A stretch of DNA of 64,000 nt from Lewinella sp038528965 (GTDB taxonomy: Bacteria > Bacteroidota > Bacteroidia > Chitinophagales > Saprospiraceae), in contig JBCBEC010000007.1 of the NCBI GenBank assembly GCA_038528965.1, forward strand, positions 1-64,000, written 5' to 3'. Both the position numbers and the translations under genes were made by a program. Position 1 is the first letter of the stretch; each line of letters begins with the position of its first letter. Below the pieces are notes generated by a model that had not been told where the DNA came from, did no database searches, and saw only the letters and a program-made list of their open reading frames with translations. Shown piece by piece: positions 7,134-15,190 of this stretch.

Positions 7134-8281
7134 CACGACTGATAATAAACCCCATCATCCAACTTCATGGCGTTTTCCGTCAGTTGTAGCGGTTTGAAGG
7201 TATCTATCATAACGGCTAGCTCTTCGGTAGAAGTTTGGCCGATACTGCGTTCGTAAGCACCGGGGTGTGGCCCATGCGGAATACCGCCGGGGTGCAACGT
7301 AATGTACCCGGGGCCAATATTATTGCGACTCATGAAATCACCATCTACGTAGTAGAGCATCTCATCGGAGTCGATATTGGAATGGTTGTAGGGGGCGGGG
7401 ATGGCTTTAGGGTGATAATCGTACAAGCGTGGACAGAAGGAACAGATCACAAAAGTGCTGGTCTCAAACGTCTGGTGTACGGGCGGTGGTTGGTGTACGC
7501 GGCCGGTGATAGGCTCAAAGTTATGGATGGAAAAACCGTATGGGAAGTTATAACCATCCCAGCCGACCACATCAAAAGGATGCGCTTCGTAGACGTAATC
7601 CGTGAGGGTCTGCTGTTTTTTGATCTTGAGTAGGTACTCGCCCTTTTCCGTATGGGTTTCTAAGCGTTCGGGTAGTTTATAATCGCGTTCGCAAAAGGGA
7701 GAATGCTCCAGAAGCTGACCAAACCAGTTGCGGTAGCGCTTGGGGGTGTAGATTGGATGAAACGACTCTGCGTAGAGGATTCGGTTCTCCTCCGTGTCAA
7801 ACTCCATTTGGTAAATCATGCCCCGCGGGATGATGAGATAATCACCGTATTCGAAGCTGATGTTGCCCATCATCGTACGCAGGGTACCCGTGCCCTGATG
7901 GATGAAAAGCATCTCATCCGCATCCGCATTCTTGTAGAAGTAGTTGGTCATCGACTTACGGGGAGCCGCTAATCCGATGTGGATATCGCCATTGACCAAC
8001 ATGGGTTCGCGGCTATCCAGAAAATCATTCTTGGGATCAACATTGAAGCCTACTAATTTCCGGGACATCATGTTTTTAGGAACCGCAATCTTAGGTGCCA
8101 CATCCACCGGCTCACTCACCGATTTTACCATCGTAGGGCGGTGATGATGATACAGCAGAGAAGACATTCCGTCGAAACCAATAGTGCCAAAGAGCTGCTC
8201 GTAATACAGTCCACCATCCGGTTTTTCAAAGATGGTGTGACGCTTTGGAGGAATCTGACCAAGCTTGTGGTAAATGGGCAT
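7124..8281 (-). CDS. hmgA: Homogentisate 1,2-dioxygenase
   Basis: 385 residues, the size of the bacterial short form. It opens the ring of homogentisate to maleylacetoacetate using non-haem iron (EC 1.13.11.5). The N-terminus MPIYHKLGQIPPKRHTIFEK, the segment DADEMLFIHQGTGTLRTMMG and IIPRGMIYQMEFD are typical cupin-type pieces. HNFEPITGRVHQPPPVHQTF and HPGGIPHGPHPGAYE supply the His-rich metal and active-site region, and SDEMLYYVDGDFMSRNN lies between them. It sits upstream of fahA on the same strand, separated by the tandem repeat and the four-helix-bundle gene, so co-transcription is possible but not obvious. No regulator is adjacent. Confidence 0.95.
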   Translation of the reverse strand: MPIYHKLGQIPPKRHTIFEKPDGGLYYEQLFGTIGFDGMSSLLYHHHRPTMVKSVSEPVDVAPKIAVPKNMMSRKLVGFNVDPKNDFLDSREPMLVNGDIHIGLAAPRKSMTNYFYKNADADEMLFIHQGTGTLRTMMGNISFEYGDYLIIPRGMIYQMEFDTEENRILYAESFHPIYTPKRYRNWFGQLLEHSPFCERDYKLPERLETHTEKGEYLLKIKKQQTLTDYVYEAHPFDVVGWDGYNFPYGFSIHNFEPITGRVHQPPPVHQTFETSTFVICSFCPRLYDYHPKAIPAPYNHSNIDSDEMLYYVDGDFMSRNNIGPGYITLHPGGIPHGPHPGAYERSIGQTSTEELAVMIDTFKPLQLTENAMKLDDGVYYQSWLE

Positions 8282-8499
8282 GATAATCTGGTTTTGCTAT
8301 CGCTGCTCAAAGATAAAACAATATAGTTGCCATGACAAGCATTTCTTTTCAGCTTATCGTTAATAGACGTGTTTTGGTGCCTATAGACGCTTCTATAATC
8401 CAGATGGAGCTAGTCGGATTTTCGATGATTTTGGTCGAAGGTCTTGGCAATACGCCCCTTTTTGGGCTTATTTAATGCCAGAACAATCCCACAGTCATC

Positions 8500-8760
8500 A
8501 TGAGCAATGCCGTTAAAGTCGTTTATTTTTCTACTATTGAAAATCAGGAAGATTTGAAGTGGAATGAAGAAAAACGGAGACCACTTCTCGGTGAAGAGTT
8601 GGCCAATAAATTAGAGGAGTTGATTGCTGATCAACTGCATCAGGGCTATCGGTTTGTACACATAACCGATGTGCACAGCAGAACCACGATGAAGAAATAC
8701 GACATGAGTCACCATCACACCAAGCCAACAGGTATGTTGGTGATCTTTGAAAAAATGTAG
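8500..8760 (+). CDS. Hypothetical 86-residue protein
   Basis: I do not recognise a family. The protein is soluble, starts MSNAVKVVYFSTIENQEDLK, has an amphipathic helix near residues 28-48 (LGEELANKLEELIADQLHQG) and ends in beta-like segments (YRFVHITDV, GMLVIFEKM) around a His/Lys-rich stretch (MSHHHTKP). The pattern of a beta strand, helix and two strands suggests a small alpha/beta fold. The ATG at 8500 is the first good start. A rho-independent terminator follows at 8804-8833. The 218 bp upstream hold no gene I can support. Confidence 0.6.
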   Translation: MSNAVKVVYFSTIENQEDLKWNEEKRRPLLGEELANKLEELIADQLHQGYRFVHITDVHSRTTMKKYDMSHHHTKPTGMLVIFEKM

Positions 8761-8803
8761 ACTAGTGTAGGATTCTACCTAACTTAGCTATAGAATATAA
8801 AAA

Positions 8804-8840
8804 AGCCCGACCTGCTGAAAATGCAGTCGGGCTGATGTTT
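8804..8840. terminator. Bidirectional rho-independent terminator
   Basis: Arms AGCCCGAC (8804-8811) and GTCGGGCT (8826-8833), extended by CTGC/GCAG inside. An A-run lies on the left and a T-rich run (GTTTTCTT) on the right. It sits between convergent genes ending at 8760 and 8862 and can serve both. Confidence 0.9.
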
Positions 8841-8861
8841 TCTTAGCGTTTCTAATATCTA

Positions 8862-10880
8862 TCATTCTTTACTCAAGACCAGCATATTCTGCTGCTGCTC
8901 GATTACCAAGTCAAAGAAACTTTTGAGCGCGGGATATTCGCTTGCTCCAAAGAAGGTCGACTTGATACTGATCTTTTCCACTACCTGGACATTACCGTTC
9001 ATTTCACTGTAACGGATGGAATACCGAGCCGTTCCTTCCTCCAAAGCAAAGGTGGCAGACTCCGGCAATTCTTCCACCACCATACCTTCCGGAATTTCCA
9101 AGTTTAAGACATAGACATAATCTTGCGGCGTCTCAAAGTCAATAGGTAAAAGTCGTTCCTCCGTTTTTAAGGGGTTTTCCGTAAAAGGAGTCGTGAGGAC
9201 CGCAGGTACATAAAGCATATTTTCCGCCTGCATCACACCATCAGAAGCGGCAATCGACGATTTGAGCTGTAAATCGCTGTACAAGTCGGTAAACCCTTCT
9301 ACGGTTGGCTCCGTCAGCGTGTGCCCAAAGCGGTCACTTAAGGTTTCACCTAATCCATCTGCGGATTGCGCTGCCAAACGATCGTAATGGGCTGCATAAT
9401 CAGAAGCCTTGTATTTCATACTCCCCTCACAAGTACCCGTTTCCCCAATTGCCAATTTCAACTGAACCGCCACCTTACGACTGGCGGGTGCCTGCAAATC
9501 AATCCAGGAGGACTCCTCTTCCTTGACGATACGCCCTCGATCATTGAGGTCTGCAGTAGGCAATAAGGTAGCAGGCATACTGCGGTGCGTAGCGTCGAGC
9601 AATAAGTAATCCTGTCCTTCCCCCAAACTGACAAAAACCAATTGATGATTAAACTGAGACAAGGAAGGGCGTGTGGGAGTCAGATAGCCATTTTCGCGCG
9701 TACTAACCAATACCGGATAAGCCGTCAAACCCGCAGCGCGAAGTGAACTGATCAAAAAGCTGTTCAAATCCGCTGAACTTCCACTACTTTTTTCGAGCAG
9801 GGTCGTAGCTTTCTGTCCAGGTGAAATTCGGTAGGAGCCATTCCATTCAAAGCGCTCCTTTACACGCTCGTACAAGGTGACCACTTTCTCTGCCTCCCCT
9901 TCCGTTTCGGCCAGCCATTCTTGTGCCAATGCTTCTACCTCCTTATGCGGTTCGAGATAAGATTGCAGTATCGTACTAGCACGATAAGTTTTGGCAACAT
10001 TATCCCAGGTATTAGAAAACTCAGAGCTAGAGAATCCGGGGTAATTGATACTCGCCAATTCAAAATCAATGCGGAAGAAGTAGTTACTGACGTGAGGTGC
10101 ATAATCCTCCGACTGCATTCCCGGCACTTCAACTGCCGTCCAACGGTAGCCACGGGTCCTAAAACTTAAGTTACCTTTTCCCGCTTTGGGAGTTCCAAGA
10201 TTCATGGTTCGGTTGCCTGTTTCCGCCACTACACTTTCAGTTAAGGACGAACTAGCATAGCCTTTCATATCCAGGTTGTAATAAAAATACTCCGGAATGA
10301 CGGCCGAAAAATACGAATAGTCAGTAGGTATGCTACGCTGAAAATACCAGGTTGGAAGATTGTACAGATAGTCGGAATTGTAGGTGTATTTCAAATCTAT
10401 TATCGCTCCTACCTTTACTTGTGGAAAGCTAATGGTCAAGCGCTGTAAGCGTTCAGATATCTTTTCCCGGAAAATAGATTGCCTTTCCAGTTTGGTTTCC
10501 ACTGCTTTTCCTCCTTCTACATTAATTGTCATTCCCCGTATGCCAACCACTTCCTCTTTAGCACTCGATGAAGTAGAATTTTCCAATAAGATGCTAAAAT
10601 CACCGTAATCAGTACCCGATGCTCGTAAGACCTTAATGCGCCGGTGCCGTTCCATCACCATTTCGAAATTACCGGTCGAAGGGTCATACTCCATCCTGAG
10701 TTCTCCTTTATCAATCAAAACCACCGCCTCCGTATCTGGCTGCAATTCATATTCTTCCAATGCTAATTCCGCATCAGAGAACTTACCGTATTTAACCTTA
10801 TCAGGATTAACAATTTGAGCGTTAGCAGTAGACAGCCAGCCCATGGCCGCTAAGAGCAGCGTTAAAAAACGATTTTTCAT
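8862..10880 (-). CDS. Exported DUF3857 / transglutaminase-like protein
   Basis: 672 residues with a signal peptide (MKNRFLTLLLAAMGWLSTANA). Residues about 50-250 match the DUF3857 beta domain and about 310-440 the transglutaminase-like core. In the core the position of the catalytic Cys is a Ser (GSSADLNSF, about residues 367-375), while the His (FNHQLVFV, about 412) and Asp (YLLLDAT, about 429) remain. It is therefore probably not a protease or transglutaminase; I recall the same substitution in other Bacteroidota members. The C-terminal third is beta-rich. The likely location is periplasm or outer surface, with a binding or structural role. A terminator follows at 8804-8833. Confidence 0.88.
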   Translation of the reverse strand: MKNRFLTLLLAAMGWLSTANAQIVNPDKVKYGKFSDAELALEEYELQPDTEAVVLIDKGELRMEYDPSTGNFEMVMERHRRIKVLRASGTDYGDFSILLENSTSSSAKEEVVGIRGMTINVEGGKAVETKLERQSIFREKISERLQRLTISFPQVKVGAIIDLKYTYNSDYLYNLPTWYFQRSIPTDYSYFSAVIPEYFYYNLDMKGYASSSLTESVVAETGNRTMNLGTPKAGKGNLSFRTRGYRWTAVEVPGMQSEDYAPHVSNYFFRIDFELASINYPGFSSSEFSNTWDNVAKTYRASTILQSYLEPHKEVEALAQEWLAETEGEAEKVVTLYERVKERFEWNGSYRISPGQKATTLLEKSSGSSADLNSFLISSLRAAGLTAYPVLVSTRENGYLTPTRPSLSQFNHQLVFVSLGEGQDYLLLDATHRSMPATLLPTADLNDRGRIVKEEESSWIDLQAPASRKVAVQLKLAIGETGTCEGSMKYKASDYAAHYDRLAAQSADGLGETLSDRFGHTLTEPTVEGFTDLYSDLQLKSSIAASDGVMQAENMLYVPAVLTTPFTENPLKTEERLLPIDFETPQDYVYVLNLEIPEGMVVEELPESATFALEEGTARYSIRYSEMNGNVQVVEKISIKSTFFGASEYPALKSFFDLVIEQQQNMLVLSKE

Positions 10881-10947
10881 TTAGAGAGAGATTTACATTT
10901 CAGTTCAATTGCTTTAAAGGTACAACATACCGTACTTCGCGCCAAAT

Positions 10948-10985
10948 TAAAAAGAGCCCGACTCACCCCAAGTCAGACCCTATCC
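10948..10985 (-). terminator. Rho-independent terminator of the 11038-11718 gene
   Basis: Read on the minus strand, GGGTCTGACT and AGTCGGGCTC pair over 10 bp (three G-U pairs) around a short loop, followed by TTTTTAATTT. It lies just past the stop codon of the beta-barrel gene. Confidence 0.75.
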
Positions 10986-11037
10986 GTTTAAGTAATCCCT
11001 ACTGATAAAACGAATCTAAATCGTTAGTACTATTATC

Positions 11038-11718
11038 TTAAAAACCCGGTCTGGTCGGCGTAGTGCGACCGCTTACACTTTGTACCCCTCCAAAGTAAAA
11101 TTGTAAGCCAATGGAGAGGTCAAATTGATTACTGCGGGTTGTAGTAGTCGTCTCAACTCCGGCAATTTCCGTATCAAATTGCGAACGCGCAAAATTGTAC
11201 TTAAACAAAGCTTCGATACCTATTGCGGAGTTTGAAAATATCGTAAAGCCAGGACCTAAACCCAGCGCAAAAATATTGGAACTGATGCGCTGCCGTTCAC
11301 CGTCTATGAGTTGGTTATCCGTAGCGTTTCCAAAGCCGAAATCGGTTTGCATAAATACGGCCATATCATCACCCACTGGCACGTAGTAACGAAGGAATGG
11401 TCCAAAAAGTAAGTTGCTGTCTTCATTACGGTCCTGATTGGGCTCCTGAATGGCGCTAAAGGTATAGTCCATTGCAATGCCAATTGCAAATTGGTCAATG
11501 ATGAAGTAGCCTAGATTGGGCGCAATATTGAACTGAGTTGAGGAAGGACCTTCTCCTTCTTCTTTTTGGCTAGAGGCTTGCAGTTTTACATTGGATTGTG
11601 CGACGGATAATCCAATGGTTGATCCGATTAAGAAATTACCCTGATCTAATACCTGTGCCGGCAGCGTGGCGGCAGTCAATAGCACACTAATTATCCAAAG
11701 AAATACTTGCTGTTTCAT
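11038..11718 (-). CDS. Outer-membrane beta-barrel protein
   Basis: 226 residues with a signal peptide (MKQQVFLWIISVLLTAATLPAQ). The mature part alternates hydrophobic and polar residues in strands typical of an eight-stranded OmpA/OmpX-like barrel: GNFLIGSTIGLSVAQSN, GYFIIDQFAIGIAMDYTF, FGPFLRYYVPV, FALGLGPGFTIF and FDLSIGLQFYFGG. The last 16 residues are a short Thr/Pro tail. No periplasmic OmpA peptidoglycan-binding domain is present. The role is probably a structural or pore-forming surface protein; nothing tells the ligand. It is probably transcribed alone, with a terminator downstream and a 166-bp gap to the divergent gene. Confidence 0.85.
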   Translation of the reverse strand: MKQQVFLWIISVLLTAATLPAQVLDQGNFLIGSTIGLSVAQSNVKLQASSQKEEGEGPSSTQFNIAPNLGYFIIDQFAIGIAMDYTFSAIQEPNQDRNEDSNLLFGPFLRYYVPVGDDMAVFMQTDFGFGNATDNQLIDGERQRISSNIFALGLGPGFTIFSNSAIGIEALFKYNFARSQFDTEIAGVETTTTTRSNQFDLSIGLQFYFGGVQSVSGRTTPTRPGF

Positions 11719-11884
11719 GCTGGAAGCGGATTGATGATCTATCGCAAATTAGCCGCTTGTAGTCCGCATTAGGGTGCGCTTCGTCACTATCTGTTTGTGA
11801 GTTTTGCTACTATCTATACTTTTCAAGTAGTAACACAACACATGATCCCACGCTGCTTAATCGTTATTTTCCTAAACCGCCCTT

Positions 11885-12754
11885 ATGGCTACCACTAAAC
11901 GTAATCCAGGCTTCTTACTAAACCCGATATTTCTCGGCGCTCTGCTCCTGCTTATTCTAAATGATCAAATCTGGAAGTATAGTTACGGCAATGTAATTAC
12001 GGGAAAGTTATCTGACTTTAGTGGGCTTATTCTACTCCCACTCGTATTGGCATTCTTGTTCCCGGCTTGGCGAAAAGGTGCAATCTGGTTCAGTGCGCTC
12101 TTTTTTCTGTTTTGGAAGTCGCCTTGGTCAGCAACATGTATTGATTGGTACAATCTCTTTGCCCCAATTCCCATCAGTCGAGTGGTGGACTACAGCGATT
12201 ACCTGGCCTTATTGATCTTACCCCTCCCCTACTGGATGATCGATCATTATTACGATAGCACTCCAGCAAGACGCAGAAAATGGCAGCCACTGGCTTCTTG
12301 GACCATATTAGTACTCACGAGTATGAGCTTTATTGCCACTCAACCACCACTGTGGTATTCCTTTCAGCAGAGCAGTGGCAATGTTTCCTTCTACAACTGC
12401 AAATTCAAGACGGGAATGACGCGTACGGAGGTACTCCAAAGACTAGCAGACCGTGGCCTGAATGTGAAAGTTGACACAGCGCTCGCTGGTCAGCTCTATT
12501 TGCGTAATTTCGTCAACAGTGACTCCATCCTTGCTAATGATCCTCCGTTTTACCGTATCCCTCAATTCGTCGTTGATGAAGATACCCTTCACGAAATACA
12601 ATTCTCACTTGTGGCACAAGCGAAGGACAAGGTAATGTTTATGCTCAACGGCCTCCAGGTAGATGAAATTGCGGATGAGCAAATCACTCAGAAACTGCGA
12701 CGGATGTATCGCAAAACATTGAAAAAAGAATTGGTGCGGCCAAGTATACGCTAA
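11885..12754 (+). CDS. Hypothetical multi-pass membrane protein
   Basis: 289 residues. Four hydrophobic segments lie in the first half: residues 10-26 (LLNPIFLGALLLLILND), 44-62 (FSGLILLPLVLAFLFP), 68-80 (IWFSALFFLFWKS) and about 105-120 (YLALLILPLPYWM). A fifth lies at about 138-152 (WTILVLTSMSFIAT). The conserved-looking TGKLSDFSGLI falls between the first two. The last 130 residues are soluble and polar, with a KTGMTRTEVLQRLADRGL helix-turn that resembles a small lipoprotein-type SmpA/BamE motif, but this is weak. I do not recognise the family. It stands alone, 70 bp before the Gfo/Idh gene on the same strand. Confidence 0.75.
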   Translation: MATTKRNPGFLLNPIFLGALLLLILNDQIWKYSYGNVITGKLSDFSGLILLPLVLAFLFPAWRKGAIWFSALFFLFWKSPWSATCIDWYNLFAPIPISRVVDYSDYLALLILPLPYWMIDHYYDSTPARRRKWQPLASWTILVLTSMSFIATQPPLWYSFQQSSGNVSFYNCKFKTGMTRTEVLQRLADRGLNVKVDTALAGQLYLRNFVNSDSILANDPPFYRIPQFVVDEDTLHEIQFSLVAQAKDKVMFMLNGLQVDEIADEQITQKLRRMYRKTLKKELVRPSIR

Positions 12755-12824
12755 GCCTATACGCAACTCTTTTTTTGTAATCAGCAATTGCTATCTTGCC
12801 ATCCACTAATTCCACCATCTTACC

Positions 12825-13964
12825 ATGCTTAGATCGCTTGCCACTTGCCTTGTGATTTCTCTTGCCAGCCTGCTTTCGGCGCAATCTCCTACTGCCGAGT
12901 TAAGTAAAATAGAACAGCCATTACGCGTTGGTATCATTGGACTAGTACATACACACGTGCACTGGATACTTGGCAGAGAAGACCGCGGGGATATTGAGAT
13001 CGTAGGTATTGTTGAGCCCAATCGTGATTTGGCACAACGCTACAGTGAGCAGCACGGCTATAGCATGGATATTGTGTTCAATACCATTGAAGAAATGGTA
13101 GCAGCTACTGAGCCAGAAGCTGTCACTGCTTTTAATACCATTTACGATCACCTGGCCGTGGTGGAGTACTGCGCGCCTCGAGGTATTCATGTAATGGTGG
13201 AAAAACCGCTAGCTGTGAACCTGGAACACGCTCGCACAATGGTGGATTTGGCCAAAGATCACGGCATTCACCTACTCACCAATTACGAAACTTCCTGGTA
13301 CGGTAGCAATTACGATGCGTACAAGCTACTCCACGATGATAAGGTTGGGGATTTGCGTCGGCTCATTTTCTACACGGGGCATCCTGGCCCAATTGAGATT
13401 GGCTGCAACGAAGAGTTCGTAGAATGGCTCATTGATCCGGAATTAAACGGGGGTGGTTCGCTTACTGATTTTGGTTGTTATGGGGCAAATCTTGCTACCT
13501 GGCTTATGGAAGGAGAGGTACCGGTAAGCGTATCTTGCATTACCCAACAGATTAAACCCAACCTATACCCCGAGGTAGAAGATGACGCCACCATCATCAT
13601 TACTTACCCCAAAACCCAAGTGTTGATCCAAGCTTCGTGGAACTGGTCGCATAATCGCAAGGAAATGGAGCTTTATGGCACCCATGGTTACGTTTTCTGC
13701 AAAAATGGTACCGCGATGGAGATCTTGGAGGATGAGCAAAAAGGATCTTATAAGCAGACGGCAGATTCACTTCCAACAGGAGTAGACGACCCTTTCGCTT
13801 ATCTGGCCCAGGTAGTAAAGAACAACCTAGCCGTTGAAGCCTGGGAAGTATCTGCGGTGGAAAATAACTTCCGGGTGATGCAAATTTTGGAAGCAGCCAA
13901 GATTGCTGCTGAAACCGGTAAAACACAAATTTGGACGGAACTGTACGGCGAGACGAAGAATTAA
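12825..13964 (+). CDS. Exported Gfo/Idh/MocA-family oxidoreductase
   Basis: 379 residues. A signal peptide (MLRSLATCLVISLASLLSAQ) precedes an NAD(P)-binding Rossmann fold (LRVGIIGLVHTHVHWILG, about 33-50). The usual GxGxxG is relaxed to GIIGLVHTH. The family EKPLAV motif is present near residue 126, followed by HGIHLLTNYETSW and the C-terminal beta-sheet domain with GGGSLTDFGCYGANL. Such enzymes oxidise or reduce sugars and related polyols with a tightly bound cofactor; some exported members act on glycans or glycosidic bonds. A periplasmic location is inferred from the signal alone. A Crp/Fnr pseudogene begins 2 bp after the stop codon, so the two were probably once one operon. Confidence 0.9.
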   Translation: MLRSLATCLVISLASLLSAQSPTAELSKIEQPLRVGIIGLVHTHVHWILGREDRGDIEIVGIVEPNRDLAQRYSEQHGYSMDIVFNTIEEMVAATEPEAVTAFNTIYDHLAVVEYCAPRGIHVMVEKPLAVNLEHARTMVDLAKDHGIHLLTNYETSWYGSNYDAYKLLHDDKVGDLRRLIFYTGHPGPIEIGCNEEFVEWLIDPELNGGGSLTDFGCYGANLATWLMEGEVPVSVSCITQQIKPNLYPEVEDDATIIITYPKTQVLIQASWNWSHNRKEMELYGTHGYVFCKNGTAMEILEDEQKGSYKQTADSLPTGVDDPFAYLAQVVKNNLAVEAWEVSAVENNFRVMQILEAAKIAAETGKTQIWTELYGETKN

Positions 13965-13965
13965 C

Positions 13966-14200
13966 ATGGAGCGCTTCGAACAACTTTTCCAGTATTTTCA
14001 GCAATACGTTCCTCTCAATCGAGTTGAAAAGGAGGCACTAGCTGCTTGCTGTAGAACTAAAACAATCAAACGCCGCTATTTTTTACTGCAAGAGGGTGAT
14101 GTATGTACCCAGTACGCAAATTGCTTCCTACATCGGGATCACGCCCGAATTTCTTAGCAAAATCCGCAAAGAAGCGGCTAAAGGGCGAAAGAATGCTTAA
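13966..14200 (+). pseudogene. Crp/Fnr-type regulator with internal deletion
   Basis: The ATG at 13966 opens an N-terminal cNMP-binding-domain start (MERFEQLFQYFQQYVPLNRV, then FLLQEGDVCTQY) that runs to about 14114. The next bases, in another frame, encode the end of a Crp/Fnr DNA-binding domain: QIASYIGITPEFLSKIRKEA then AKGRKNA and the stop at 14198. Between them roughly 110-120 codons of a normal protein of about 190 residues are missing. The intact regulator at 18135-18713 shows what is absent. The junction lies near CAGTACGCAAATTGC. The product is non-functional. The frame of the first part reads on to a stop at 14155. Confidence 0.85.
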
Positions 14201-14284
14201 TCTAGTTTAAGCCTACTTCTTAATCTACTTTATAGGTCTTCGCCTAGAAGCGGAAGCATCTTTGTATCAACAAAAACACAGAAG

Positions 14285-14779
14285 ATGATACAACAGATGC
14301 TAGGAACAGCGATTGCTTTAACGATTGCCATGAGCAGCTGTGCACAACCAACCGCAGAAACAAATTCTACCGCAGCAAAAACAATTGAAATGGATACGGA
14401 AAATGATCAAAAACGCATTGAAGCATTACTCTTTCAATACCGAGACGCACTTAACGCATCAGATGTGGACGCCGCACTGGCGCTCTACACGGAAGACGGC
14501 GTTTTCATGCCTAGTGGCGCCTCAACTACCATTGGTCAAGAGCAGGTAAGGGGTGCTTATGAGTTTGTCTTTAGCAACATCCAACTTAACATCGAGTTCT
14601 CTATTGATGAGATAGTGGTAGAAGGGAAGTGTGCCTTTGCACGTACCACCTCAAAGGGAACAACCTTAATCCATGCTACTGGCGAAACCGTGCCAGAAGA
14701 AAATCGGGAACTCTTCGTTTTGGAGAAGGGAGATGATTCGAGGAAGATAGCACGCTATATGTTCAACAAAATGCAATAG
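14285..14779 (+). CDS. SnoaL/NTF2-like lipoprotein
   Basis: 164 residues. A lipoprotein signal ends at AMSSC (Cys at about residue 19). After a short linker the domain matches the SnoaL-like/DUF4440 cone-shaped alpha+beta fold: an opening helix (RIEALLFQYRDALNASDVDA), ALYTEDGVFMPSGASTTIG, VRGAYEFVFSN, then strands including FARTTSKGTTL and NRELFVLEK. Members are small-molecule binding or isomerase proteins with no shared chemistry, so I give no substrate. The start ATG at 14285 follows a possible promoter element (CATCTTTG at about 14258). The Crp/Fnr pseudogene just upstream may once have controlled it. A long hairpin terminator follows. Confidence 0.85.
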   Translation: MIQQMLGTAIALTIAMSSCAQPTAETNSTAAKTIEMDTENDQKRIEALLFQYRDALNASDVDAALALYTEDGVFMPSGASTTIGQEQVRGAYEFVFSNIQLNIEFSIDEIVVEGKCAFARTTSKGTTLIHATGETVPEENRELFVLEKGDDSRKIARYMFNKMQ

Positions 14780-14795
14780 CACAATTTTGAAGATG

Positions 14796-14832
14796 GAACG
14801 AGCAGACGAGCAAGTGCTCAGTCTGCCCGTTC
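14796..14832. terminator. Hairpin between convergent genes
   Basis: GAACGAGCAGAC pairs with GTCTGCCCGTTC (11 of 12) and an inner GAGCA/TGCTC extends the stem to about 17 bp. It lies between genes ending at 14779 and 14849 and probably stops both. Confidence 0.8.
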
Positions 14833-14848
14833 TCATTATTAGCTTTGC

Positions 14849-15091
14849 TTATTTCTTAATCAGTCCGGCCACAAAAATGACGACTACTGCGCCAATTGTG
14901 GCGGTGATCAAAGAGCCAATTAACCCAGCACCAACAGAGACCCCAACGGCACCTAGTAGCCAGCCACCCACGAGGGCACCAACAATGCCCAGAATAATAT
15001 TGGTCAGCGCACCGTAGCCACTGCCTTTCATAATTTGACCGGCCAGCCAACCGGCTGCAGCACCCAAAAGGATAAAATACAAGAGATTCAT
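14849..15091 (-). CDS. GlsB/YeaQ/YmgE-family small membrane protein
   Basis: 80 residues from the ATG at 15091 (MNLLYFILLGAAAGWLAGQI); the open frame reaches 15241 but the extra 50 residues are polar and unlike the family. The Gly/Ala-rich helices (GALTNIILGIVGALVGGWLL, then GLIGSLITATIGAVVVIFVA) are the signature of transglycosylase-associated/YeaQ-type proteins: three short membrane helices with glycine zippers. They are small stress-induced inner-membrane proteins with no known enzyme activity. It is divergent from the LytTR gene, with 99 bp between the two starts. Confidence 0.9.
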   Translation of the reverse strand: MNLLYFILLGAAAGWLAGQIMKGSGYGALTNIILGIVGALVGGWLLGAVGVSVGAGLIGSLITATIGAVVVIFVAGLIKK

Positions 15092-15172
15092 TGTTCGCTT
15101 TGTTTTGTCTGAAAAATTGGTGATAGCTCTTAAAGAGTCTGATTGAAAGATAAGCATTTCGTACGCAAAACT

Positions 15173-15180
15173 TATATTTG
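15173..15180 (+). promoter_or_regulatory. Bacteroidota -7 element (TATATTTG)
   Basis: A perfect TAnnTTTG match 10 bp before the ATG of the LytTR gene at 15191. The transcript would begin almost at the start codon, so its leader would be very short. No convincing TTTG -33 box was found at 17-23 bp upstream. Confidence 0.5.
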
Positions 15181-15190
15181 AGCTTGACCT

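Noticed and set aside
8500..8760. Antitoxin or toxin gene
   Set aside because: The small size invites the idea, but there is no partner gene, no known fold and no overlap with a neighbour.
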